Positions 1-6,564 of a DNA stretch of 6,564 nucleotides are shown piece after piece. The notes beneath the pieces were generated by a model. That model searched no databases, was not told the DNA's origin, and saw nothing but the letters and a program-made list of their open reading frames with translations. The stretch covers positions 1 through 6,564 of the forward strand of contig JAPUHG010000216.1 of NCBI GenBank assembly GCA_027297845.1, written 5' to 3'. This DNA is from Gammaproteobacteria bacterium (GTDB taxonomy: Bacteria > Pseudomonadota > Gammaproteobacteria > Steroidobacterales > MnTg04). A program made the position numbers and the translations under genes. The first letter of the stretch is position 1, and the number at the start of each line of letters is the position of its first letter.

Positions 1-621
1 GGAAATGATGACGATGTCATGGCTTTGCACCAGCGCGGTCACATTCGTTATGGCCCGCTGCATATCCGGGCCCAGCGGCGAACTGGAGCCGAGAAACGGC
101 GCAAAAGCCATCAGCGCGATTTTTTGATCTCCGATTTGCCAGCTCGCGAAACTGTCCTCGCGTCCGGAGTGCAGGATTCCCACCGCATCGAGAGCAGCCA
201 TACTGGCGTCACGGCCTTCCTCGCCAAAATCGCGCGCGTGATTGTTAGCAACGCTCATGACATCGAAACCGGCGTTGCGTAAATGTTCTGCGTATCTGGT
301 CGGGCTGCGAAACAAATAGCATGCACTCGGATCGGCGCAGGTTTTTACCGGCTCTCCGCCATCCATCAGGACCTGTTCGAGATTGCCAAAGGTAATGTCC
401 GCAGACTGCAGGATATCGCTGACGCCCTCGAAGAATGAAACGCCATCATCGTCCGGTAGATGATTCAGTGGGAAATCGGTTCCGAGCATGATGTCGCCAA
501 CACCGATGACGGTCAGCGACTCGCGCTCCCGCTCTGATTCGACACAATCGGCCTCGGCCAAAAGAAGCGATGAGGAAAACAGCACTGTCAGGCTGATCGT
601 GGCCCCGCCAAGCCAGCGCAT
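1..621 (-). CDS. CapA-family secreted metallophosphatase, N-terminal part
   Basis: This is a partial gene whose C-terminus lies beyond the left edge; 207 codons are present. The start is the ATG at 621, the only in-frame ATG near the front. It opens a signal peptide: MRWLGG, then a hydrophobic stretch (about residues 7-22) ending LLLAEA just before an Asp-Cys, so the product is probably exported. Family signatures seen are VIGVGDIMLG (38-47, first metal-binding Asp), FGNLEQ (78-83) and SVANNHARDFGEEG (123-136), the Asn-Asn-His hallmark of the CapA/PgsA group (PF09587, calcineurin-like fold). The frame stops at DIVIIS, just before the usual second metal-binding His segment. The family is named for poly-gamma-glutamate capsule synthesis, but many members stand alone with unknown substrates. 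No capsule gene (capB or capC type) is visible here, so a capsule role is not supported. It lies 55 bases after the SPOR gene on the same strand and has no clear ribosome binding site. Confidence 0.85.
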   Translation of the reverse strand, partial: MRWLGGATISLTVLFSSSLLLAEADCVESERERESLTVIGVGDIMLGTDFPLNHLPDDDGVSFFEGVSDILQSADITFGNLEQVLMDGGEPVKTCADPSACYLFRSPTRYAEHLRNAGFDVMSVANNHARDFGEEGRDASMAALDAVGILHSGREDSFASWQIGDQKIALMAFAPFLGSSSPLGPDMQRAITNVTALVQSHDIVIIS

Positions 622-644
622 TGCGAACCAATATTTAACGCCGG

Positions 645-650
645 ATTGTA
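645..650 (-). promoter_or_regulatory. possible -10 box before capA-like gene
   Basis: The minus strand reads TACAAT here, 23 bases before the capA-like ATG and downstream of the SPOR gene stop. It is one base from the sigma-70 consensus TATAAT. No good -35 hexamer lies 16-18 bases upstream, so this is only a weak hint that the gene could be transcribed apart from the argS operon. Confidence 0.2.
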
Positions 651-676
651 CCGCAAGACGCTTGTTCAACGGTCTG

Positions 677-1249
677 CTAGTCACCGACACGAATCCTGAT
701 AACTTCAATCTGGTTCTGGCGTAAAAGCGCACGGTTCCTGTTCAGCAAATCGAGATCGCTGTATGGACCCAGCCGGACCCGATGCCAGGTGTCGTTATCG
801 ATGCTGACTTTTTGCAAACGGGCTTCGAGGCCCAGCATGGCCAGCGTCGCTTGCATGCGATCGGCATCCGCAAAGTTTTTGAATGAGCCTGCTTGCAACA
901 CGTACTGGCCAGGTTCGGTAATCGGCACAGGATGGGTATCGGCTCTTGCCGATGATTCCGTTTCCGGAATGATGACTTCAAATTTTGGCAGCATGTCATA
1001 GAAAGAAAAACGTGCTTCCTGAACTTTCGGTTCCTGCTCGACTTGCGCAGACGCCGGCTCCTTCTGGGTGCTCGCTACCGAGTGCTCAACGGGAGGCTTC
1101 GCCTGGCGATCGTACAGATAGACCCACATCGCGACCGACAAACCCACGCCCAGCCCGAACAGCATCCAGATCCAGCCCGGCGGCTGCGCGCTCTTTTTCC
1201 TGCGCCGTTTGGGGTGTCGCTTGGTGCGTTGTTTGTAATCCCTGGTCAT
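677..1249 (-). CDS. SPOR-domain inner-membrane protein, FtsN-like
   Basis: A 190-residue bitopic membrane protein. Residues 1-22 are cytoplasmic and very basic (R-H-P-K-R-R-R-K-K at 11-19). A transmembrane helix covers about 25-46. A Pro/Glu-rich periplasmic linker follows, with a segment FSFYDMLPKFEVIIPE (81-96) that I recall in pseudomonad homologues. A SPOR domain (PF05036) fills about 113-188, with QYVLQAGSF, the A-D-A-D-R-M-Q helix and WHRVRLGPY. SPOR domains bind peptidoglycan stripped of stem peptides at the division septum, so a role in cell division or septal wall binding is likely. It is shorter than E. coli FtsN (319 residues) and lacks its long linker, so I avoid calling it ftsN. 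The ATG is 3 bases after the argS stop, and a GGAGAG motif inside the argS end serves as ribosome binding site, indicating translational coupling. Confidence 0.88.
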   Translation of the reverse strand: MTRDYKQRTKRHPKRRRKKSAQPPGWIWMLFGLGVGLSVAMWVYLYDRQAKPPVEHSVASTQKEPASAQVEQEPKVQEARFSFYDMLPKFEVIIPETESSARADTHPVPITEPGQYVLQAGSFKNFADADRMQATLAMLGLEARLQKVSIDNDTWHRVRLGPYSDLDLLNRNRALLRQNQIEVIRIRVGD

Positions 1250-1252
1250 GGT

Positions 1253-3004
1253 TTACATGCTCTCCGGGGCGGAAACGCCCAGTATCGCAAGTCCATTGGT
1301 AATAACCTGCCGCACCGCGACGATCAAGGCAATACGTGCGTCACGCAGCCCCTGTTCCTCGACCAGAAAAGTGTGGGCGTTGTAATAAGTATGGAAATCG
1401 TTGGCCAGATCCCGCAGATAATGTGCCAGCGTGTGCGGCGCGCGATTCTGCGCGGCCAGCGTGATGACTTCGGGGTACCGGCTCAAGCTGACAATCAGGG
1501 CCTTTTCGTGCGGCTCGACCAGTTTGTCCAGCTGATCCCAGGCCCGCTCCGCCTGCCAGTCAAAGCCTTTGTCAGCCATCTGCTGTAACACGCTGCAGAC
1601 CCTGGCATGAGCGTATTGGATGTAATAAACGGGATTGTCGCTGGAATGCGATTTCGCCAGTTCCAGATCGAAATCCAGATGCTGGTCGTTCGATCGCAAC
1701 ACATAAAAGAACCTGGCCGCGTCATTGCCAACTTCCCGGCGCAATTCGCGCAAAGTTACGAAGTCACCCGAACGGGTCGACATCTGCACCTTCTCGCCGC
1801 CTCGGTAAAGCGCGACGAATTGCATCAGCCGGACCTCCAGCGAATCGCCCGGCTGGCCCATCGCTTCCAGGCCTGCGCGGATCCGGGCGACATAGCCGTG
1901 GTGATCGGCGCCCAGCACATCAAGCAGGAGGTCGAAGCCGCGCTGGCGTTTATCCAGATGGTAGGCGATGTCAGATGCAAAATAAGTTTTCTGCCCATTC
2001 TCCCTGATCACGACCCGGTCCTTCTCATCACCGAAATCGGTGGCCCGAAACCAGACCGCTCCATCCTTTTCGAAAACATTTTTGTTTTTGCGCAAAAGCA
2101 TTAACGCTTCGTCGATGGCGCCGTCGTGCAGGTCGTGCTCGGCGTACCAACGATCGATATGTACACCGAACTCCTCCAGGTCTTCACGAATATCATCGAG
2201 AATCTTGTCGAGCCCAAAGTCGAACACCAGCCGGAAATCTTTTTCACCGAGCAATTCGCCTGCCCGCTCGATCAACGCATCGATATGTTTGTCCTTGTCA
2301 CCAGCCGGACCATCTTCGGGTAGATTGGCGAATAACGTGGCGGCATCCACGGCGAACTTGTCCGCATACTTTGTTTTCAGGTCTTCAGCGATATACCCGA
2401 CATAGTCGCCTTGGTACGCGTTTTGCGGGAAGGCGAAGACGACACCACAAGACTCCAGGTAACGCAGCCAGACGCTAACCGCGAGTATGGCCATCTGCCG
2501 CCCGGCATCGTTGACGTAATATTCGCGGAAAACCTCGTTGCCGGTCGCCGATAACAGATTGCACAGGCTGGCGCCGTACGCAGCGAGCCTGCCGTGACCA
2601 ACATGTAAGGGCCCGGTCGGATTTGCGGAAATAAATTCGACAATTATTTTCTTGCCGGATGGCGGCTGGCGGCCGTAGGCATCAGCGGACTCGATGATGT
2701 CGCGAAGCTGTTGATGATAGGCGTTGGCCGAGAGATAGACATTGATAAACCCCGGGCCTGCGATTTCAGCTTTTTCGACCAGCGGAGATTCCGGCAGCGC
2801 TGCCAGTAATTGTGCCGCGATTTGCCGCGGGTTCATCCGGCAGGGTTTAGCCAGTTTCAACGCCAGGTTGCAGGCAAAATCGCCATGTACAGGATCGCGG
2901 GTTCGCTCGATCTCAGGGACCGGCGTCTGTTCGATTTTCTCAAGCGTTTCCACAGGCAGCTTTTGCAGAGCCTGTACAAACAATGACTGAATCTGGTTTT
3001 TCAC
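1253..3004 (-). CDS. argS: arginyl-tRNA synthetase
   Basis: Class I aminoacyl-tRNA synthetase that charges tRNA-Arg with arginine using ATP in the cytoplasm; essential. The 583 residues match the family length. Domains in order: N-terminal additional domain recognising the tRNA elbow (about 1-110, with VHGDFACNLAL at 39-49); Rossmann catalytic core with EFISANPTGPLHVGHGR (123-139), where HVGH is the HIGH motif; GADHHGY (365-371); VQMSTRSG (406-413) in the KMSKS position, the degenerate form normal for many bacterial ArgRS; and the C-terminal DALR anticodon-binding helical domain (about 460-583), ending ILGVSAPESM. The start is a GTG at 3004: it gives the usual MKNQIQ-type beginning, and a TAG lies immediately upstream and overlaps its G. 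There is no strong Shine-Dalgarno sequence, which fits a modest start. priA is 82 bases upstream and the SPOR gene follows after 3 bases. No truncation or frameshift is seen. Confidence 0.98.
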   Translation of the reverse strand: MKNQIQSLFVQALQKLPVETLEKIEQTPVPEIERTRDPVHGDFACNLALKLAKPCRMNPRQIAAQLLAALPESPLVEKAEIAGPGFINVYLSANAYHQQLRDIIESADAYGRQPPSGKKIIVEFISANPTGPLHVGHGRLAAYGASLCNLLSATGNEVFREYYVNDAGRQMAILAVSVWLRYLESCGVVFAFPQNAYQGDYVGYIAEDLKTKYADKFAVDAATLFANLPEDGPAGDKDKHIDALIERAGELLGEKDFRLVFDFGLDKILDDIREDLEEFGVHIDRWYAEHDLHDGAIDEALMLLRKNKNVFEKDGAVWFRATDFGDEKDRVVIRENGQKTYFASDIAYHLDKRQRGFDLLLDVLGADHHGYVARIRAGLEAMGQPGDSLEVRLMQFVALYRGGEKVQMSTRSGDFVTLRELRREVGNDAARFFYVLRSNDQHLDFDLELAKSHSSDNPVYYIQYAHARVCSVLQQMADKGFDWQAERAWDQLDKLVEPHEKALIVSLSRYPEVITLAAQNRAPHTLAHYLRDLANDFHTYYNAHTFLVEEQGLRDARIALIVAVRQVITNGLAILGVSAPESM

Positions 3005-3065
3005 TAGGCGAACCGGCGGTCGTTGAAATCAGGCAGCAAGTCTAACGCCTTGCCGGCGAAAATAA

Positions 3066-3087
3066 ACCAGCGGAAGTCGGTGCTGGT
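3066..3087 (-). terminator. weak hairpin with T-rich tail between priA and argS
   Basis: On the minus strand ACCAGC (beginning at the priA stop codon) pairs with GCTGGT after a 10-base loop, and TTATTTTC follows. The stem has only 6 base pairs and the T tract is interrupted, so complete termination is unlikely. It could reduce read-through from priA into argS, or protect the priA 3' end. It may also be chance. Confidence 0.25.
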
Positions 3088-5369
3088 CAGAACATGTCCG
3101 CCGGGTCGACATCCAGCGACCAGCGAACCTTTCGTCGCTGCGGCAGATTTTCCAGCTTGATCACCCAGTCTTTCAGTAATTTATGCAGACTGCTTCTTCG
3201 ATTTGACTGGAGCAGCAATTGGGCGCGAAAACGGCCGGCCCTTTTTTCCATCGGTGCGGGGGCGGGACCCAGCAGGCAGGGATCGCCGCTGGAAAGTTTT
3301 TCCGCCTCGGTCCGGGCAGCTTCGAGGAATATTCGCGCGTCGTCCGGGTTGGGCGATTCGGCGCGTAACAAAGCGAGGTGCGAATAGGGCGGCCAGCCGG
3401 CCGCGCGTCGTTCTGCCAGCGCGTCGGTGGCGAAACCCGAATAGCCATCCTTGATCAGGTCGAGCAATAACGGATGATCCGCGAAGCGCGTCTGGATCAG
3501 CACTTCACCCGGTCGTTGCGCCCGCCCGGCGCGCCCCGCGACCTGGGTGATGGTCTGGGCGAGCCTTTCGCTGGAACGAAAGTCCGTTCCGAACAGCCCC
3601 TGGTCGGCATCCATGACGATAACCAGGCTGATATCCGGGAAATCGTGTCCCTTGGCCAGCATCTGGGTGCCCACCAGGATTCGCGATCGACCCGATCTGA
3701 CTTCATCCAGTTTGTCCGGGAGACTGCCTTTTCTGCGCGTGCTGTCGCGATCGATCCGGGTAACGCCGACAGCCGGAAATTGTTGCCGCAGAAAATCTTC
3801 GACCCGTTGCGTGCCCTGGCCGACCGGGATGAGTTCCTCCCGGCACTGCGCGCAATGAGCGGGAATTGCGCTGCGCTGATCGCAATGGTGGCAACGGAGC
3901 TGGCCTTGCGCAGCGTGCACGGTCATCCGGGCATCACAGCGCCGGCAACCGGCAACCCAGCCGCACTCCGCACAAAACAAGGCTGGCGCAAAACCTCGCC
4001 GATTAAGAAACAGAAGAACCTGGCCCCCCTGGTCGAGGTGGGTGTGCATCGCCATGATGCTCGGCGTAGCCAGGCCATGGTCGCTGCGGTGTGCGCCGAG
4101 ATCGACGATGCGCATGCTGGGTGGTACGGCGCCGCCCGGACGCTCCGGCAACTCGCAAAGGCGATAGCGACCGCTTTCCGCGTTGTGCATGGATTCCAGT
4201 GCCGGTGTCGCCGATCCCAAGACGACGGGGATCCCATGCAACCTGGCCCTGACAATGGCAAGATCGCGCGCCGAGTAACGAAAGCCATCCTGTTGCTTGA
4301 AGGAAACGTCATGTTCTTCATCGACGATGATCAGTCCCGGTCGCAACATCGGCGCAAATACCGCCGAGCGGGTTCCAAGGATGATCGATGCCTCGCCACT
4401 GCGGGCGCAGCGCCATGCTTCCAGTCGCTGGCCGTCCGACAAGGCGGAGTGAAGTACCGCGAGCTTTCCCGGCAGACGATCGCGGAAGCGTTGAATCAAT
4501 TGTGGCGTCAGGCCGATTTCGGGAACCAGCACCATTGCCTGCTTTCCGCTGGCAAGCAGGCGGCGGATCAATGCCAGGTAAACTTCCGTTTTTCCGCTGC
4601 CGGTTACACCAAAAAGAAGACTGGTCGCGAAGCGTCCGAAGGTCTCGCCTATATCGGTCACCGCCTTTTGTTGCGGCCCGTTCAGCGAAATGTCTGCGGG
4701 CTGTTTCTGGTCCGGCCGCTCCGGCTCGGCTTCAATCAAACAGCGCTCGACCAGCTGTTTTTCACAAAGAGCTTTCATGCTGGGACGCCAGCCTTTGAAC
4801 AACGCCGGCAACTCTGCTGTGGACGCAGGCCCCCGCTCACGCAATAGATCGAGCAACGCCTGCTGGCGTGGCGCACGTTTCGGTGGGTTTTCAGTCTGGC
4901 CGAGAGCGGTCGTTCGCCAGTATTCGGGCGCGGACGGTAATGGCCGGGTTCCCCGCAACAGGGCCGGCAGGGCCGTTGCGAAGACCTCGCCCGGCGCATG
5001 ATGAAAATAATCTGCCGACCAGCTCAGCAATTTCATCAGCGCATCGTCAAATACCGGTTCATCGTCGATAACCGCGAGTGCTCGTTTCAGCCGCGACAAT
5101 GGCAATTCACTACTGGTGGCGGTCTCGAGCAGGACACCGACGGTCTTGCTGCGCCCGAACGGAACCTGCAGCCGCATGCCCGGTTGCAGCGGCTTCGATT
5201 GCCAATCGTCCGGGCAAAGGTAGTCGAAGTACCGGTTCAGGGGAGCATTCACCGCTACCCTTAGAATCAAGGGTTTATCGGCCGGCGTCGCTTTGGCAGG
5301 TTGTTTGGTGAAGGATGGCACTCTATTTTGTAGTATTGAAGTCGCAAGTCTATGGTTGGGTGGGGCCAT
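3087..5369 (-). CDS. priA: primosomal protein N', replication restart helicase PriA
   Basis: Superfamily 2, 3'-to-5' DNA helicase that recognises stalled forks and D-loops and loads the replicative helicase. Numbering from the ATG at 5369 (760 residues): 3'-DNA-binding domain at the front (ILRVAVNAPLNRYFDYL from 35); winged helix about 165-215; Walker A GVTGSGKTE (254-262); DEEH box (350-353) followed by the aromatic-rich loop SFKQQDGFRYS; SATPALES (386-393); zinc-binding insert with eight cysteines (466, 469, 475, 478, 493, 496, 506, 509); GTQMLAKGHDFP (567-578); and QVAGRAGR (609-616). All key residues are present. The start is uncertain. E. coli PriA (732 residues) begins almost at the equivalent of residue 35, so this ATG adds about 30 extra residues. 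Alternatives are TTG 5384, GTG 5321 and TTG 5270; none has a clear ribosome binding site. A TTGACA at 5380-5375 could be a -35 box for the GTG 5321 start, but no good -10 follows. The gene is divergent from the sigma factor gene. Confidence 0.96.
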   Translation of the reverse strand: MAPPNHRLATSILQNRVPSFTKQPAKATPADKPLILRVAVNAPLNRYFDYLCPDDWQSKPLQPGMRLQVPFGRSKTVGVLLETATSSELPLSRLKRALAVIDDEPVFDDALMKLLSWSADYFHHAPGEVFATALPALLRGTRPLPSAPEYWRTTALGQTENPPKRAPRQQALLDLLRERGPASTAELPALFKGWRPSMKALCEKQLVERCLIEAEPERPDQKQPADISLNGPQQKAVTDIGETFGRFATSLLFGVTGSGKTEVYLALIRRLLASGKQAMVLVPEIGLTPQLIQRFRDRLPGKLAVLHSALSDGQRLEAWRCARSGEASIILGTRSAVFAPMLRPGLIIVDEEHDVSFKQQDGFRYSARDLAIVRARLHGIPVVLGSATPALESMHNAESGRYRLCELPERPGGAVPPSMRIVDLGAHRSDHGLATPSIMAMHTHLDQGGQVLLFLNRRGFAPALFCAECGWVAGCRRCDARMTVHAAQGQLRCHHCDQRSAIPAHCAQCREELIPVGQGTQRVEDFLRQQFPAVGVTRIDRDSTRRKGSLPDKLDEVRSGRSRILVGTQMLAKGHDFPDISLVIVMDADQGLFGTDFRSSERLAQTITQVAGRAGRAQRPGEVLIQTRFADHPLLLDLIKDGYSGFATDALAERRAAGWPPYSHLALLRAESPNPDDARIFLEAARTEAEKLSSGDPCLLGPAPAPMEKRAGRFRAQLLLQSNRRSSLHKLLKDWVIKLENLPQRRKVRWSLDVDPADMF

Positions 5370-5384
5370 TGTATTGTCAACCAA

Positions 5385-5480
5385 ACCTGAACGGATGCGT
5401 TACTGGTATTGAAAAGGCGGCCTTTGTCGAGTGGTGGCACTGGGTGACGTATCGACCCATTTGACTCAGGAGACGACAAA
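5385..5480. promoter_or_regulatory. divergent intergenic region, priA / sigma factor
   Basis: This roughly 100-base gap must hold the 5' signals of both the sigma operon and, in part, priA. I see no convincing sigma-70 promoter pair. The best plus-strand candidate is TTGTCG at 5424-5429 with ACGTAT 17 bases on, which is poor. I also see no clear GAAC/TCTGA-type ECF promoter that would show autoregulation. Confidence 0.35.
5468..5473 (+). promoter_or_regulatory. ribosome binding site suggesting a CTG start for the sigma factor
   Basis: AGGAGA is the only strong Shine-Dalgarno match ahead of the sigma gene. From the end of AGGAG there are 8 bases to an in-frame CTG at 5481, which is ideal spacing, but 26 bases to the ATG at 5499, which is too far. 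The CTG start would add six residues (Leu/Met-Asp-Gln-Arg-Arg-Arg). No ATG, GTG or TTG occurs in this frame between the upstream TGA (about 5444) and 5499. Confidence 0.5.
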
Positions 5481-5498
5481 CTGGACCAACGACGACGA

Positions 5499-6017
5499 AT
5501 GGAGTCTTTTTTGAAGGACGTAGAACGTCGGGCTTTCCGGATCGCGCGTTATTCGACTGGCGACACAGAGGAGGCGCTGGACCTGGTGCAGGACGCCATG
5601 TTGAAGCTGGTCAAGACTTATGCGGACAGACCGGCGGATGAATGGCCCCCGCTGTTTTACCGGATTCTCGATAATGGAATCACGGACTGGTATCGCAGGC
5701 GGGCTGTGCGCGGATCGGTGATGAACCTGTTTCAGGGTGCGGATGATTCGCAGGGACTCGATCCCATCGACGCCGCACCAGACCTTGCAGAGCCGGGTCC
5801 GGAACGCCGGGTTGGTACAGAGGAGGCGCTCGGCATGCTGGAAGCCGCTATCAAACGGCTGCCCGAACGTCAGCGGCAGGCATTCCTGCTGCGCATGCTG
5901 GAAGAGCTCAGCACAGAGCAGACGGCGACCGCAATGGGCTGTAGCGCCGGCAGCGTTAAAACGCACTATTTCAGGGCGCTCAAGGCGCTGCGTGAAGAAC
6001 TTGGAGAAGTATGGTGA
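5499..6017 (+). CDS. ECF-type RNA polymerase sigma factor
   Basis: A 172-residue sigma-70 family protein (178 if the CTG at 5481 is used) containing only regions 2 and 4, the layout of extracytoplasmic-function sigma factors that direct RNA polymerase to a small regulon. Region 2 spans about 11-72: EEALDLVQDAMLKLV (core binding, 2.1-2.2) and FYRILDNGITDWYRRR (53-68, -10 recognition). A flexible acidic/Pro linker runs about 78-104. Region 4 spans about 112-168: AIKRLPERQRQAFLLRMLEEL, then the helix-turn-helix TEQTATAMGCSAGSVKTHYF for -35 recognition. It resembles from memory the group of pseudomonad SbrI, but a subgroup cannot be assigned without alignment. The stop overlaps the start of the next gene, typical of a sigma/anti-sigma pair. 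The gene is often auto-regulated in this class, but no matching promoter is evident. Confidence 0.92.
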   Translation: MESFLKDVERRAFRIARYSTGDTEEALDLVQDAMLKLVKTYADRPADEWPPLFYRILDNGITDWYRRRAVRGSVMNLFQGADDSQGLDPIDAAPDLAEPGPERRVGTEEALGMLEAAIKRLPERQRQAFLLRMLEELSTEQTATAMGCSAGSVKTHYFRALKALREELGEVW

Positions 6018-6409
6018 ACGACAGCAAAGATCTACAGAGCAAATTCGAAGCGAAAGCCGGTGAAACGCTGCGTGGCGGTGATCAGTTTTTGGATGACGAA
6101 ACCCTGACAAGGCTGGCGGCTGCCCGGGAACAAGCCCTGCTGCGGTTGAGCCACAGAAATCGAATAGCCTGGCCAGCCTTCGCTGCGCTCGCGGCCAGCT
6201 TGGTCGTTGCGCTGGTATGGTCGCGCTGGCCGCAGCCGGAAATGCCCGATGCGGTGTTATTGGAGAGTGTAGATCTGCTGGTGGCCGAGGAAAGCATCGA
6301 GTTTTACCAGGATATGGATTTGCTGCAATGGGCAGAACTCGAGGAGCAGTTATTACTCGAAGAGCTGGATGACGGGCAGGGTAATGTGACGGGCGGCGTT
6401 GCGGGATGA
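6011..6409 (+). CDS. single-pass membrane protein, probable anti-sigma factor (DUF3619-like)
   Basis: A 132-residue protein. Residues 1-52 are predicted cytoplasmic and contain FLDDETLTRLAAAREQALLR (26-45), like the front of DUF3619 proteins that follow sigma genes in many Proteobacteria. One transmembrane helix covers about 53-71. The periplasmic tail (73-132) contains no Lys, Arg or His but 16 Asp/Glu, including SIEFYQDMDLLQWAEL, which resembles the family's F-Y-x-D-[LM]-D motif. There is no HxxxCxxC zinc motif, so it is not a ZAS-type anti-sigma factor. The ATG at 6011 overlaps the sigma stop by 7 bases. A GTG at 6014 would overlap by 4 and sits 7 bases from GGAG (6003-6006), a better spacing than the 4 bases for the ATG. 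The role is inferred from topology and coupling; family assignment is from memory. The last codons lie over the start of the amidase frame. Confidence 0.75.
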   Translation: MVNDSKDLQSKFEAKAGETLRGGDQFLDDETLTRLAAAREQALLRLSHRNRIAWPAFAALAASLVVALVWSRWPQPEMPDAVLLESVDLLVAEESIEFYQDMDLLQWAELEEQLLLEELDDGQGNVTGGVAG

Positions 6410-6564
6410 CCGGCCGGCGGCGCTAAACCTGGCGAACGGCTTCACGCCCCGGATCGGCATTTGCAGAACCAAATTGTGGCCCGAGGCGGGGCCTGAGAAT
6501 GTCGCCATGATCGATAACGTAAGCGCCATACTCCGCGACGCCGGCGCCGATGTTGAGGACATTG
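6390..6564 (+). pseudogene. amidase-signature enzyme fragment lacking its N-terminal half
   Basis: An open plus-strand frame runs from just after a TGA (6387-6389) to the window end: 58 codons, continuing beyond. It reads AALRDDRPAALNLANG, then FTPRIGICRTKLWPEAGPEN, then VAMIDNVSAILRDAGADVED. This matches the middle of amidase-family hydrolases (PF01425), where P-R-I-G-x-C-R-T-x-x-W-x-x-A is followed by a helix ending A-G-A-x-V-x-x-V. In complete amidases this segment lies past residue 200, after the catalytic Lys and the Gly/Ser-rich loop with the Ser-Ser-Lys triad. None of that is encoded upstream in any frame I could read, as the preceding sequence is the membrane-protein gene. Possible starts are TTG 6399 or ATG 6507; neither could give an active enzyme. 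It is either a relic at a deletion or rearrangement junction near 6390, or a join between two contigs. Confidence 0.6.

Noticed and set aside
446..631. Minus-strand TTG-initiated 61-codon frame at the front of capA
   Set aside because: It is out of frame with the CapA motifs. The adjacent frame from the ATG at 621 gives a signal peptide and GDIMLG.
1607..2104. Plus-strand frame of 165 codons inside argS
   Set aside because: It is antisense to the ArgRS catalytic core, with no domain of its own.
3474..4847. Plus-strand open frame of 457 codons antisense to priA
   Set aside because: It lies wholly within priA, whose helicase motifs and zinc cysteines are intact on the other strand. The translation shows no domain, and long antisense frames are common in GC-rich conserved genes.
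5466..6110. Minus-strand 214-codon frame opposite the sigma factor
   Set aside because: It has no recognisable motif and covers a well-supported sigma gene with regions 2 and 4 in order.
6406..6426. ATGA overlap at the end of the membrane-protein gene suggesting a coupled third gene
   Set aside because: The frame encodes only six residues (MTGRRR) before TAA.
6423..6564. Minus-strand frame ending in a TAG at 6423-6425 (reads NVLNIGAGVAEYGAYVIDHG and onward)
   Set aside because: The composition looks protein-like, but I recognise no family, and the same bases on the plus strand give a clear amidase segment. It is treated as the antisense shadow.

Overview
The window looks like a conserved chromosomal region of a gammaproteobacterium. 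The reasons are the gene order priA, argS, SPOR-domain protein on one strand, which I recall from Pseudomonas-type genomes, and the Pseudomonas-like form of ArgRS (a Q-M-S-T-R version of the KMSKS loop). The genus cannot be given. Coding density is high, and I see no tRNA, rRNA, CRISPR array or insertion sequence.

Minus strand, read right to left: priA (replication restart helicase, 5369-3087), argS (arginyl-tRNA synthetase, 3004-1253), a small FtsN-like membrane protein with a C-terminal SPOR domain (1249-677), and the first 207 codons of a secreted CapA-family metallophosphatase (621 to the window edge). Gaps are 82, 3 and 55 bases. argS and the SPOR gene are almost certainly co-translated. 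capA may be the last gene of the operon or have its own promoter. In the pseudomonad arrangement the slot after the SPOR gene holds hslV-hslU, so capA here is a local difference.

Plus strand, divergent from priA: a small ECF-type sigma factor (about 5499-6017) overlaps a single-pass membrane protein (6011-6409) that resembles the DUF3619 type and is the probable anti-sigma factor. The only good Shine-Dalgarno sequence before the sigma gene is placed for an in-frame CTG at 5481, not for the ATG at 5499.

The last about 175 bases (6390-6564, plus strand) read as the middle of an amidase-signature enzyme that has lost its catalytic N-terminal half. This open frame begins inside the end of the membrane-protein gene, so it is either a gene relic at a rearrangement junction or an assembly join. 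It is the most unusual thing in the window. I found no convincing new multi-gene system.
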